Part shown: positions 34,742-46,425 of the stretch, one piece after another | How positions within the stretch are numbered: the first letter of the stretch is position 1 | Layout of the letters: every line of letters begins with the position of its first letter | Origin: Oopsacas minuta | Taxonomy: Eukaryota > Porifera > Hexactinellida > Lyssacinosida > Leucopsacidae | Direction: 5' to 3' | Assembly (NCBI GenBank): GCA_024704765.1 | Contig: JAKMXF010000332.1 | Span: 900,060 to 964,059 of the forward strand | Length of the DNA stretch: 64,000 nt | Position numbers and translations under genes: made by a program | The notes under the pieces: generated by a model | Database searches by the model: none | Told to the model about the DNA's origin: nothing | Seen by the model: the letters and a program-made list of their open reading frames with translations, nothing else

Positions 34742-35229
34742 CAACGTAGTTTGCTGAATGTTAGCAAATAAAAAGTACAAATAAAACATCCTTTAATATA
34801 AGTGCTTATTGTTTTCATCCAGAAATTGTTAGAGTTGATACTATGTATTAGCAAAAAAGATATGAATAATTCTAAAAACGCATTTAGAAGTATGAAGTAC
34901 AAAAAGCAAAAATTATGAAAAAATTGTGTATGACGTCATTTTATAAAATTATGAGTAATTTTGAAATTCTAACAGTCGTAATTGCTTCCATGGATGTGAT
35001 ATACTATACCCAAATAATACAATTTATAGGGCTAACATTGTTATACAATCAGATATTAAAGAAAAACAAAATTCAGAATAAAGCTATGACGTCAGAACAT
35101 AATATATAGAAACCTTATAGAATTTTGAATGCACCAAATGATTCCTAGCATATGATAACCTATATGCTGATAATACGTTATATATGCCTATTTCAAATTG
35201 AAATACCCATTCTTTACTAACTCCCATTT

Positions 35230-35241
35230 TAAGCCACTGTG
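35230..35241 (-). repeat. Right TIR, CACAGTGGCTTA (reverse strand)
   Basis: Inverted partner of 31,899-31,910, followed by the second CCACC. Confidence 0.9.
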
Positions 35242-35840
35242 CCACCTGGGCCAAAGTAGTTGGTGCTCAACGAACCAACGGCACACACGTGACACTCTGG
35301 CATCGAGTCCTTAAGTCCACCACGGAAGGCCTCCACTGAAGGGACCTCTAAGCTAAGGAGAAAAACTCTACTTAAGTGTAGGAAAATCCCCAGAGCCCCA
35401 GCACCTAACCAACCAAACTTAGCGAACTCACTTGAACTGGAGTAAACCAAACGAGGTAACATAAATCAGTAGGAGTACGCTCAATCTAAAAATTGAACCA
35501 ATTAATGTTGAGGCGCCAGTCTGCTTGATGTACGATTTACCCAAGGTTACTGCACACCGTGCCACCTGTTCATCGATGAAGAGATAACATATACCCAGGG
35601 TAACGCCCTTTTTCGACAGGAGGGGTCCGAAGATCTTCCCCTGAAGGGAGCTAGTAGTAGTGGAAGATTAAAGGTAATCATATGCCACAGCGCTGCAGTA
35701 GGGTTAATGTCATAGTACAAGCTACATACTGACAGTAAACTAATACCAAATTAGATGCCGATGGCAAGGCTAGGACAAGGCACTAGAGAATAGTATCCGA
35801 GACTTTAACCTTTATGCTACCCTGGTAGCATAAGAAAATG
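35242..35840. other. GC-elevated unclassified repeat, right half
   Basis: Continues the GC-richer sequence interrupted by the Transib-like element. A 10-bp perfect inverted repeat with a 2-base loop, TTATGCTACC-CT-GGTAGCATAA, is at 35,812-35,833 and may mark its end. No coding family recognised; the longest minus frame (35,462 downwards) is hydrophobic and unassigned. Confidence 0.45.
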
Positions 35841-38432
35841 AATTTAGTGATACCATAAGCTGTATAATTGACTATTTAGCAAGTCTAACCATAGCCTTCT
35901 CTCAATAAGGCCTATCAAATGTACAGTACACACTCGTTAATTCGAACAACACTGTTGTAATTGCAGAATTTTTCGTTAAGATTAGCAAAATTCATTTCAA
36001 CAAGACTATAGAATCTAGGAATCATTATTTCGAAAATAGTACAAAGATGAGAAGGTGGACACAATTCTAATATTTAAGTTGTTTAATACGTGTTTCAATG
36101 AAGATGTATTACGTATAATTCGTAAGTATTTTATATAACGTAGTATACCTTCTACCCACAATTTTTGGTGACGTAACTACTATTAGGCTGATTTCCGGAT
36201 TAGATATTCTGCATGCCAAGTTAATTCTTGAATTTGATAAATCTAAGCATGGTTGACAAAATTATATTATACTTGATGATAATGTAATTTATACAATCTA
36301 ACATTGTCAGATCTCCGATTTCTAGATTATCTAAAAGTATGATATGTTCAAGTAGATAACTTATAAGGTATTATACATTGCGTACGTGTTATACGCTTTA
36401 CAAGTATTCTTAAACTTAGTCTAATATAGAGTTCGATAATTTTCTGCGTTAGAATTGGATATGTATTGGTCCTTTTGTATAATTGTAGACAATTTTCCAA
36501 TGATTGTATAAGCTTTGGATTCTAATACTGTGCGAAATGGTTTCGTACACCACATACAGTATATTTATGCTCGAGTAAATGTATTACAGATAACTTAGAA
36601 ATCATGTTTCTGGAAAATGAAGCACAAATCCTAAGTAGAAAATTCGAGGTTGATGTTAGGTTGTATATAGAGATGGCTATGGTTTAACCGATTACTTACT
36701 ATTTGAGGCACTGTGCCCTACAAGTAAGACCTAATCTAAAACGTTGACAAAATGGTGATTGTTACATGTATGTATTTGTCGTTTGTGTCTATCCGAATAT
36801 ACTTGATAATTTTCTAACAAAAAATAACTTTTCTGAAAAATTTCATTTGTGACGTCAGAGATTTCAACTTCAATATTGATGACATCATCTTAAAATCGCC
36901 ATATCTCGGATTATTATGAACCAACGAATTGCTTCGCTTTTTCCAGTGATATATAGATTCGTGCTATGAAATGTATAACGTGAGCTACGTAATATAGAGC
37001 CTTGGGTAGATTCAGAAATGGTCCAGGGATATGTTACCAGGCCTTGTAATAAATAGTGAACTAAATAAATTCAAAAGCTAAGCGTTTTTGCTCCAAGAAA
37101 TGTATTGCATGTTTGTAGAACAAATTCTCAAGCATTATATTCGAAAAAATTGGTCTAGCAAATTCATATTGTATAAACGACTTCGCATAGTTCAAATTTG
37201 TATCCTGGAATCGGTATTGAGGTCGATGGGGTAAACGTGAAGATAATACATTCCAATGGGGATAGAGATTATTGAAGGGAGGTTGGTGCAGGTATGAAAA
37301 CTCGGAAAGAAGGAAGGAGTAAATCAAATGTCAATAACTAGAGAAGGACAAAAGAAAAGATGGGAGAACAGTGATCCGTATAAGAGAAAGGCTGTAAATT
37401 TCGTATAGCGAATCCTGTAGAAGAATATGGACTCTAAGAAAGGGGCAAATCCAAACAGTAAAAGAAAGTATAATGTAAAAATGTAGTGTAGCAAATCTGT
37501 ATAGGAACTAGTACAATGGAAATTTGTCCCGCTAAAAGTAAATAGTGCACTGCAAAAATTCTGTGGCTGAAAGTTAGACCGAAATTATTGTATATCAGTG
37601 TTTCTCAAATGGCTATATTTGGATAAGATATGCATCATACCAATTTCTAAATCAATTCTTTGTTCAAATTTGGTTAAGATAGAAATGTTGGCCAAGTTTG
37701 GTCAAATTGAGCAATCAACGACGGGAATATCTCGTGCGACAGGCTAGCAAAACTATACCACCACCGCTTTAGAAACCCCTGTAATACATTATAATTATGT
37801 CACATTATCTCGCATGTATGCATCTGCGAACACAGTAAGAATACCAAAACTTTGCCCAAACCTTATGTTGCTATCCATCTACTATTATTGCTAGGAATAA
37901 CGATTGTCAAACATTGAATAATCAGATAACCAACCAGTGATGGTGTTTAGAGTGTGATAGATAGGTAAATATTCCATGAATAATTACAAAGAGACAAGGC
38001 TTATGGATTCTATACAAAACGTGACTACATACATAAGAACAAGGTTTAGAAAATGACAACCAAAACAGGAAATAAGATAGTAAGGCAGATATAGCTGGTC
38101 GTGCCTGCAGTGTATCTACCTAGGCAAGTGGGAGTGACCCGAAGTAGCAAGGGTTCATGCTGAGTGGACCAAGGGGATGATTTCTAAGGATAACTTTGTC
38201 ATCGCCTTTCAGGGAGATGATAGCCTATAGCTAAAATTATTGGGCAGCGCTATCACAGGAAGTTGGATTTGCATTCAACATTCAGCAGAATTCGACTATT
38301 GGGCTTCACCACACCATCTTATGTACGGCACCCTTATGCTCTTCAGCTGAAGCTTGGGCCTATCAAGAGCTAGAGGACATGGAAACTTGAACAGGGAGGA
38401 ACATTCTCTCACAATCTCAGCCTGGCACGAAT
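35841..38432. other. No gene seen
   Basis: AT-rich DNA. A lone ACACTCGTTAATTCGAAC at about 35,930 resembles pogo/Tigger termini but has no partner. Otherwise no supported feature. Confidence 0.4.
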
Positions 38433-38485
38433 CCCAGCTGGATGGTTATACCCAATTTCTAGTTGGGTATAACCATCCAGCTGGG
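38433..38485. repeat. Perfect 23-bp inverted repeat, 7-base loop
   Basis: CCCAGCTGGATGGTTATACC plus CAA (38,433-38,455) is followed after TTTCTAG by its exact reverse complement (38,463-38,485). It would form a very stable hairpin in RNA or cruciform in DNA. Confidence 0.95.
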
Positions 38486-40535
38486 TGGTAACTTCATGTG
38501 ACTTTGAAATCTAAGGGTGGCATAAATTAAATCAGCTGGGCAAAACTACTGTAGGGGTCGAAATTACCGCGCTCAGAGCCTCCTTTTGTTCCATTCGAAA
38601 AGTGACTCGAAATATATCTTGAATCAATCACATGGTTCACAGTTTGTTTCCATGACTTATCTGGATTCTATGGAATATATTTACATCTATTTTAGATAAT
38701 GCTATCGTACTAAGTCTTAAGTAGTACATTCAAATATTTTTGTACTTTGGAGATCCCAAAGCCCCTCAATATCCCACCCTCCAGTTAATTCCAACTCCCT
38801 GTTTATTCGGACCCCTAGAGTAGGTTATGACTATAGTGCCGGCAACGACACAAATATTCATAAAGTGTCGGCAACGGCACATTATGGATAAATACCTGGG
38901 TGGTGGAAATTTTCTTCTGAATGTATAGGCAGCTAAAAAACCAATTCGCCACTCCAACACCGCAAAGCCTGTCTCTAAATGACTAATTCCACTTCTAAAG
39001 GTGTAATAGTCACAAATTTATTGGAAATTCACGTACAACAACTTAAGTTCTGGCTCAATATTCTCTAAACTACATCCAAGCCTGCTGCCGCTGTCACATA
39101 GTCAATTTCCCCTTTCGTATTTATCCGGGTGGGCCAAAACTATATAGGAATTTTCCCACTCGGGAAAATACTACATATTATTCTTCCCCCTATCACAAAT
39201 TTCAATTTTACTAATCACATTTGATCGAAATGGCTATTAATTCTGCATAAAATTTGATTACAGATAATAGAAAGTACCAATGCTGCAGATCTAATGTGAA
39301 AAATCTAAAGAGAGGAATAAATCATAAAAATTCGAAGAACTATTCTCGAAGGAATTATAGTCAAATCCATAGAACAACAACTGCGTAGAAATATATTTAT
39401 AACTATCACGAAACAAAGGCTATTATCTCCCGTATTTCACAAAAATTACAGGAGATGATAGCCGAATTCGTTGATATTTCATACTAAAAACAACAATTAG
39501 TAAGAATTGTCAACTTGTTTAACAAAATCTTTGAATAGGGTGAGCTTTACTATCCTGATAATTTCACCATTAGCTGGATTTATACACATTCAACATTTGT
39601 TCCATAAGTAGTCAATTGTGGCAGACTGATATAATGGACACAATTAATATTGGAGTTAGCACTACAGTGGGCAACCGTTAAGCACGTGCAATGATGTCAA
39701 AAACGATTTTCACTTTATACAAATATCTGATCTGACTTCCTCTCAACGGGTACATAGTAAAAAGGTATGCTGAATGCGAATTTATCACTTGATTATTTGT
39801 CATTTTGCCATTTGTAGTTTATTTTTATTTTCTTTGATACTTTTATATGGCAATCGAATAAACCAGCCCAAGCCTTCGCTTGGAAGCATTTGATCATCCC
39901 AAAATACTTCGGTCCACCCGCTGAGAAACTGGTTGCTCAGGTAACTCAGGGTTGGGGTCGATAAAGTTGCTATATCCTTAAGTTTGAAGCTATCCTCACA
40001 AAGGAACCATTTCTAAATATTAAGATGAAAATATTTAAGGAAATATACTTCGATAGCCTAGTCCAAACAGAAATTGATCACGGTTGCGAAATATTGGGCT
40101 ACTGTTGTAAAAAATTCCAAAATGATTTATATAATCCAAAAAATTTTGGGAGATATATCCTCAAGGCCATGTATACAAAATTATTTGTTTTTCGTCCGGA
40201 TTTCTAATTGTTTTCATTATTGTAGTTATTTACGCGTCTAGTGAATTTTGTACAAATAATTGTTTCGAAATATTTTGAAAAGTATTTTGGACATGAGTTA
40301 ATTAAAATCTATTTACTTTTATGATGCTACGAGGGAGCGTAGCGAGAGACAAGACAAAATTAGAGTTTCCAGAGGTGTGGAAATTCACACACTTTTAGAA
40401 TTACAATGGTTAACGAAGAAATTCTCAATGGTCCTTGAAGCTCCTTTACCTTGCCCTGCTTCGGGCCTGTATGCCATTCTTACCATATTCTGAAATTTTC
40501 ACATATCTCTAAAACTTATTGCGGAATCTCTAAAA
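38486..40535. other. No gene seen
   Basis: Non-coding. Two near-identical 16-mers, GTGCCGGCAACGACAC and GTGTCGGCAACGGCAC, lie about 30 bp apart near 38,840-38,880. A 60-codon plus frame at 40,025-40,207 shows no family motif. Confidence 0.4.
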
Positions 40536-41290
40536 CAGAGGACGGCCAGCTTTGAGCCTGCGGGCCAAATTGAAGTATTTGGTTTATTACCCGTCCGATC
40601 AAAACAGACTTTTATACGAACGAACCAACTATCGAATTATCGTATTGCAATTCAAATAATATCTATTTTATGTTAAAATATTTGGCATAATTTCCTATTC
40701 ATATTTTAGTTACCTATCATAACCTATTCAATTCTCTGAACAGAGGCACAAATTCTTATCAGATTATTGTCGTATATAACTATCAACCGTTGCAAATAAA
40801 TAACTGGACCAAGTGGGAGAATTCTCTGGACATTTCTAACGCGGTCGCAATCAAATTTTTCATCCACTTCCAGCTCGCTCGTATTATACAAATACTATAA
40901 AATGTATTGAATCATTTAGATAAACTATTACAATGGAAAGAGTTTGTGTTCAGGCATAATCAGTGGATAATGTGGACGTCAAGATCATACCAGTCATATA
41001 CATATTCAAGAATATTTATGGATAATTGGACAAAAAACACATCTATTAATTGATCAATGGAGTCGCTACTCCCAAGCGCTTCGTTATAACTTTAGTTAAC
41101 GATATAGTATATTATATAAGTTAGTGGTATTATTTTGAATGTACATAAAATGGTACTGTAAGCTAACTGAATATCATATCCATCATATCAAATCATAGCA
41201 AATGAAATAAATGATTTGACAATTCCACAAGGCTGAATAAATCTGCGTTCAGGATATTCCGCTTAGCGGGTCTAGGGTAATCAACCCCTG
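40536..41290. mobile_element. 755-bp hAT non-autonomous element
   Basis: Left end CAGAGGACGGCCAGCTTTGA with GCCTGCGGGCC, right end (reverse complement) CAGGGGTTGATTACCCTAGA. Flanking octamers CTCTAAAA (40,528-40,535) and CTCTAAGA (41,291-41,298) match at seven positions. The interior has no transposase. Confidence 0.82.
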
Positions 41291-41652
41291 CTCTAAGATG
41301 ACTGGGTTTCAGGATTACGTTACATTTGTAAGAGTAATAATAGCAAAATGTATTACAAAGGTATGCAAAGTCTGACATATAGAAAAAATTGGATACTGAT
41401 TGGACAATAACTTTAAGAATTATCGATTTTAATTAGATATTCAGAAATATTGGCGACCTTTTTCTTTATTATTGTAACTCTAGCCACTTTTGTATTGCGA
41501 ATATTTTAGATATTTTGTGTATAAGTATCTTTGGATCATTTCATATCACTTTGAAGTGAATATCCAATATTTAACGTTTTCTAACACATCAAAAAATGCC
41601 ACATTTTATCAAATTTATGCTTGCTAAACACATATTTTGCAACCATCCTGAG

Positions 41653-41691
41653 ATTTCTTTATACTTAATTGTTTATTAAGTATAAAGAAAT
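41653..41691. repeat. Perfect 17-bp inverted repeat, 5-base loop
   Basis: ATTTCTTTATACTTAAT (41,653-41,669), loop TGTTT, then ATTAAGTATAAAGAAAT (41,675-41,691). Confidence 0.95.
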
Positions 41692-42206
41692 TTCAACAAA
41701 TGTGTAACACAATTATCCGTGCATCAATCTACTTAAGTTTATGTACTGTATAGGTGTTATAATCACAGATATACTGCTCTTCTGAATTTCAGTAATTATT
41801 TCAAAGTGGAATTATCCAAATAATCATGAAACATCTCTATAGAAATTGGATGAATATCCAGTATATAATCTGCGAACATAATAACGAATTATCTATAAAT
41901 TCAGATTTTTCTATTTGGTCATCACTCAATGTTTAATAATATTTCACAATTTCAATGAGTATATAATGCAATTATTGTTTTATCAGCTATTGTTTGGCCT
42001 GTTTATATATCCATTGTAATTACTTGACGAACTCAAACTTTTCTATCTATAAGTTTTATGGAATTCATTATCTGTGTATAAAATAATATGATTATACTTA
42101 AGTTGTCATTATGTTTACTTGTTTGCATAAATTTATCCTAAACAAGCGATAAATCACATATTGAACTTGTTAACTCACGTAGTAATCTAAATAACCATTG
42201 TATATA

Positions 42207-42382
42207 CAGTAGAACTCGGATAAGGTGTACTCCCTCGGGAAATGAAATTTTCTTAAGAATGTCTTATCCGAGTATTCTTCTCATACTATTTGTACAAGAA
42301 TTGATAAACCGTCGGGAGAAACTAGGTACTAACCGAGAGTACGTCTTAAGCCGAGTGGTAATGATTTCTACTGTAATCTTTT
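42207..42382. mobile_element. Pogo/Tigger-like MITE upstream of NDUFS3
   Basis: It begins ACAGTAGAACTCGGATAAGG and ends, on the other strand, with ACAGTAGAA followed after a ten-base insertion by CTCGGCTTAAGACGTACTC. CTTATCCGAG inside is inverted against CTCGGATAAG. The inverted ends and the ACAGTAGAA..CTCGGATAA terminus suit a pogo-type MITE. It underlies the first 41 codons of the long frame opening at 42,259. Confidence 0.6.
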
Positions 42383-42396
42383 TTATAGTTTTTTAT

Positions 42397-43101
42397 ATGT
42401 TGATACTCCCTCTACGAGTATTTTCCCGTTTGAAACCGATCTGTTTTTCCCGATATTCATCAATTGTTTTCCGAAATTCACTTACTCTTTCAACCTCTCG
42501 TGGTAAATATTTCTCAGGAAATTCTCTCTCTATTTATGGCTCATTTGTGCAAGAAATGTTGCCGCGATTTGTTCAACAAACTCGCCTGTCGAATGAACAT
42601 GAATTAGAGATATTAATTGACCCGGATGGTGTTATTCCTGTTTTGATGTTTCTCCGTGATAATCACAATTGTCAATTTTGTCAGCTTTTGGATATTACAG
42701 CGTTAGATATTCCTACAAGGAAATTCAGGTTTGAAATTGTTTATATTTTGCTTTCAATACAATTCAACGCTCGCATTAGAGTAAAGACTTATACTGATGA
42801 GTTGACTGCAATGGATTCTGTAACTTCCTTGTATACTTCTGCTAATTGGGCAGAGAGAGAATTGTGGGACATGTTTGGTATATTCTTTAATGATCACCCA
42901 GATCTGAGAAGAATTTTGACAGATTATGGTTTTGAGGGTCATCCATTTAGGAAAGATTTCCCGTTGTCTGGTTTTGTAGAAGTTCGGTATGATGCTGAGG
43001 TGAAAAGAGTGGTGTGTGAACCTTTAGAATTAAGTCAAGAATTCAGAAAATTCGAACTACTTGCACCTTGGGAACAATTCTCAAAGCACTCCAGATTGTG
43101 A
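42397..43101 (+). CDS. NDUFS3: NDUFS3, complex I 30-kDa subunit, single exon
   Basis: This is the NADH:ubiquinone oxidoreductase iron-sulfur protein 3 (NuoC family), a subunit of the peripheral arm of mitochondrial complex I. The signature is intact: [20 protein letters not shown] followed by [20 protein letters not shown]. The ATG at 42,397 gives 234 residues; the N-terminus [20 protein letters not shown] is Arg-rich with no acidic residue, as expected of a mitochondrial presequence. The open frame extends upstream to 42,259, but that part is MITE-derived and hydrophobic, so I prefer the internal start; the ATG at 42,361 is also possible. [20 protein letters not shown] and [14 protein letters not shown] match the conserved core. 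No intron interrupts it. Confidence 0.95.
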   Translation: MLILPLRVFSRLKPICFSRYSSIVFRNSLTLSTSRGKYFSGNSLSIYGSFVQEMLPRFVQQTRLSNEHELEILIDPDGVIPVLMFLRDNHNCQFCQLLDITALDIPTRKFRFEIVYILLSIQFNARIRVKTYTDELTAMDSVTSLYTSANWAERELWDMFGIFFNDHPDLRRILTDYGFEGHPFRKDFPLSGFVEVRYDAEVKRVVCEPLELSQEFRKFELLAPWEQFSKHSRL

Positions 43102-43372
43102 AGATTACCTACGAGTACTCATGTAGATAGTTTCATACATGGTGCAATATGATTTTCATTATATCTATATGTATTATCCGAAAACTGCAAGTTGTACTTT
43201 GCAGGATACATATAACTAACATATATATACATTACCCTTCGTTATAAATTTAAGTATAATTGTTACGGTAACATTGATATTTATCTTAGCAAGCAATATT
43301 TCCTTCATCTGAGTAGCTCGCCACATAATAATATCTTCGTGCCCGTGGAAATGACACTTCGTGTGCGTCTTG

Positions 43373-43378
43373 AATAAA
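43373..43378 (+). terminator. Poly(A) signal candidate for NDUFS3
   Basis: AATAAA (TTGAATAAAAATGG) about 270 bp after the stop codon. Confidence 0.5.
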
Positions 43379-44849
43379 AATGGGTCTATCCTATGTTTAT
43401 TCGTTTGAACCCTAATTATTGTTTGTTCGAATTAATTGAGCAACCGTTATGGCATCGGACCGGATGCTAATTTGTCCGAATGGGCTAAATCTTTCACGTT
43501 CCGACATTTTTTACCATTATAATTTATATTGCCTCTCAAAAGTGATAGACAATATAGTCGCTAATCTCTCGTATCACTTTGACAAGTAACAGAACTGAAG
43601 GTTATGAAATTGAAGAATTTCATTTATTTTCGTATGTGCCATTTAACGTTACGTAGCCCTTCCAAATGTGGAGGGGGCAACAACAATGTTGCACCCTGTA
43701 TGTTGTCTGATTGCATCATTTATTGTAGGCTTAGCTATACATAATATGCTTCGTTAAAAATGTATGAATTGAGATTACCGTATTTCCTTGACTAGTAGTC
43801 AGGGCGATTATTTATTTCAAGCCCCTTATTAGGGAAGTTACGATCTTGGTAAACATGTAAACTCTGCATAATCATACCTATTGATGTATGTCATGTGTTT
43901 TGATCATAACTAACAGTATATACACCAATACCCGGGGAATAAATATTCATTGTAGGCTGTTATGATTCTTAGCATCCCTCAAGGGCGATATTCGGAGAGT
44001 TACTATTCAAGGAAGTAAGGTATATGATACAAAAACACTTCAAATTTGCCACCCCATCCACTTGTGATAGGTTTTATGTTCAGTAGATATGCTTTATAAT
44101 TTAATGGAACCGATAAAGTATGGTCTCCCAGACTGCCACGTTTGAACTCCCCATTACGAAAAATAATTTTAATTTTGTAATCTTATCACCTTCTGCAAAT
44201 GTTCATGTTTTTGGATAGGGAATATTCATTTTCACTGCTTGAATTATGCCGGACCATCTAATAAGTCAACGAGATATGCTCTGCATAATTCGAAATATAC
44301 ATAATGGTGTAACACGGACCCGTAGAATTCAATATGCTAGCAGAATTGTTACATCTCAATGAGTTTTGCGCAATTAGGAATTGAATATGTAATTAGTTCA
44401 TTAGTTATTTTATGAGCCACTTGTGGCTATAAAAGATCTTATTATAAAAATTTTTCAAGGATTTAGGCAGGATAATTGATCAATCAGGTTTGAGGGTTTA
44501 TCATTTAGTATCATATTGGATTACAGTTGATACACCATAGGCTATTTAGGAATATACCGTAAGATAATATGTTTGATATTTTTTGGTTCCACAAAGCTAC
44601 AATACATTGACATATTACAATGCAATTAATCAGTATATATATATATATCCACTACACACTTCGCTTGCTAGGTCATTGCACAACTGCTTAGCGCTCCAGA
44701 TTAGCTTAAGTATTAATGAAACAGTTAAATTTTATTCTGTTTTTTGGTCGCAACGCTACAGAATATCCTCACTACCATGTGTCCCATATTCACAAAATAG
44801 CTGATATTTTAAGATTATATTATCCATTGCCTATCCAAATTACATTCAA
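43379..44849. other. No gene seen
   Basis: Non-coding DNA downstream of NDUFS3. It includes a TTTGTTCGAATTAATTGAGC stretch near 43,430 reminiscent of pogo termini, without a partner, and a short TA run at 44,634-44,650. Confidence 0.4.
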
Positions 44850-45250
44850 TGGCCTTCTGTGGTGACACTGAAGATGCTGTGTCGCTTTGGTATAGTACTC
44901 TCTGCACTTCATCCCTCTGTTATTATTAGGAAATTCTGAAAATTTTGATTGTTTTGTACAGTCATGATGCGTAATAATCCCATGATAAGCTAGCTTTTGG
45001 TTATAATTATGACGTCAGTGCATTTGTCCTGATGAAGGGCACCTGTGATTCAAATTCAAAGGTCTATCATGTATATTGACTCGACAGTAGGTAATAATGT
45101 GATTTTTCAAAAATCCAAAATGGTGACAATAACGTTGTAATTTCGTTATAGGTGTGAATTTCGTCCAACACTCGAACTTGTCCATAGCAGGTTGCTCCTC
45201 GAGGTATACATTATTCTCCAAATTGACGGCCCCTTTGAGTATTTTAATAT
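44850..45250 (+). repeat. Dispersed repeat B, copy 2
   Basis: Matches 20,690-21,040 in direct orientation (CTGTGGTGACA, GTACAGTCATGATGCGTAAT, GGTGTGAATTTCGTCCAACA, CTCGAACTT). Confidence 0.65.
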
Positions 45251-45339
45251 AGATATATTTAGGACAATGTAATTCACAAATATACCTATATGGCATATAT
45301 ATTATTGAATTATTTTGTAATTTCAACCCTTTGTAGCTG

Positions 45340-46010
45340 TGACAGCAAATATCTTTTGCTAATTTGTTCCTTTGTATTCATAAAAACAACAATATATTTA
45401 CATATGAGAAATATGAAAATGCGAAATTCAAATTCAGCGTACTCAGTTATCCTTGTGTATCCGTTTAGAGCAAGCCTATTCATTAAACTACAATATAGTT
45501 ACCTTCCACGGACAAACTAACAGACTAACAATAATTGAGATTTAATAATATAGAAGTTGTTTACAATATCATATTCGGACTCAACACACTCGATTACTTC
45601 ACTATACCTATTGAAACCATGTTTCTACCACAATTTTGAAATTTGTTTACTTTATATTCATAAAAACAACAATAAATTTACATATGAGAAACTTTAATGC
45701 GAAATTATGATTCAGCGTACTTAGTTACCCTGGGTAGCCGTTTAGAGCAAGCTTGTGCGGATATTTGAGATTTGAATAATTTATTTGTTTACTATATATT
45801 CATAAAAACAATAGTAAATTACATATGATTATCCAAAAGTGAGAAATTCAGCATGCTCGACACATTTAGTGAAGTTTTATTTGAATTCGATTTACTTCCT
45901 TGATAAACACGTATACCGTAAATCCTTTCCTTGACAACGGACAAATAAACAAACAGACAAACAAGAATTGAGGTTAAATATTATAAATATACAGATTAAT
46001 TGCTTTTGAA
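45340..46010. repeat. Degenerate tandem repeat array, three units
   Basis: TTCATAAAAACAACAAT followed by TTTACATATGAGAAA starts near 45,378, 45,657 and 45,798, with CAGCGTACT.AGTTA and CCGTTTAGAGCAAGC in the first two units and ACGGACAAAC/ACGGACAAAT near 45,508 and 45,938. Units differ in length; no coding signal. Confidence 0.6.
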
Positions 46011-46059
46011 TAATAGAGATGTATGTATGTACGTATATATTTATATATATACATGTTTG

Positions 46060-46425
46060 TATGTCCAGAATTGATTAAAGAACTAGCGGACCCCCAAGGC
46101 TGATTTTTGGCATTCAGGGGTATTTGGGCCTGGCTCGGACAAGTTCGAATCTTGGATGAAAATCACACCTATGACAAAATTATGTGGTCATTGTCACCTT
46201 TTTGATTTTCAAAAATCACATTACTCGCCACTGCTCAGCCAATAAACATGGAAGTTTTAAATTTTAATCACAGGTATACCTCAATATGCCAAATATCCTG
46301 ACGTCATCACTTTGACCAAATGCTAACTGGGGATAATTATATGTCATCATGACTGTACAAAAGCTCTAAATTTCCCTAATTTCGAATTTTTGAGAATTTT
46401 ATAAAGCAGGCACAGTGGGTTACTA
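46060..46425 (-). repeat. Dispersed repeat B, copy 3 (inverted)
   Basis: Reverse complement matches copies 1 and 2 (GGTGTGATTTTCATCCAAGA, TTCGAACTTGTCCGAGCCAG, GCCAAAAATCAGCCTTGG, GTACAGTCATGATG). It abuts CACAGTGGGTTACTAG at 46,411, preceded by GCAGG. Confidence 0.65.

Larger units (their letters stand above)
31899..35241 (+). mobile_element. Transib/RAG1-like DNA transposon, both termini and TSD (3,343 bp)
   Basis: The left end reads CACAGTGGCTTAGTAG and the right end, on the other strand, CACAGTGGCTTAAAAT: twelve identical terminal bases. CCACC lies immediately outside both ends (31,894-31,898 and 35,242-35,246). Transib and RAG recombinases are known for 5-bp GC-rich duplications and for termini or signals beginning CACWATG or CACAGTG, so ends, duplication and transposase agree. 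No RSS-like nonamer (ACAAAAACC) is apparent at 12- or 23-bp spacing on either side. The element carries one decayed RAG1-core-like gene (32,597-34,741) and no RAG2-like gene. Confidence 0.9.

Noticed and set aside
35812-35833. GGTAGCATAA, like a conserved mitochondrial large-rRNA segment
   Set aside because: It is explained by a short palindrome; surrounding sequence does not resemble rRNA.
42259-42396. N-terminal extension of NDUFS3 from the upstream ATG
   Set aside because: Sequence belongs largely to a pogo-like MITE; the targeting-peptide-like start at 42,397 is more credible.
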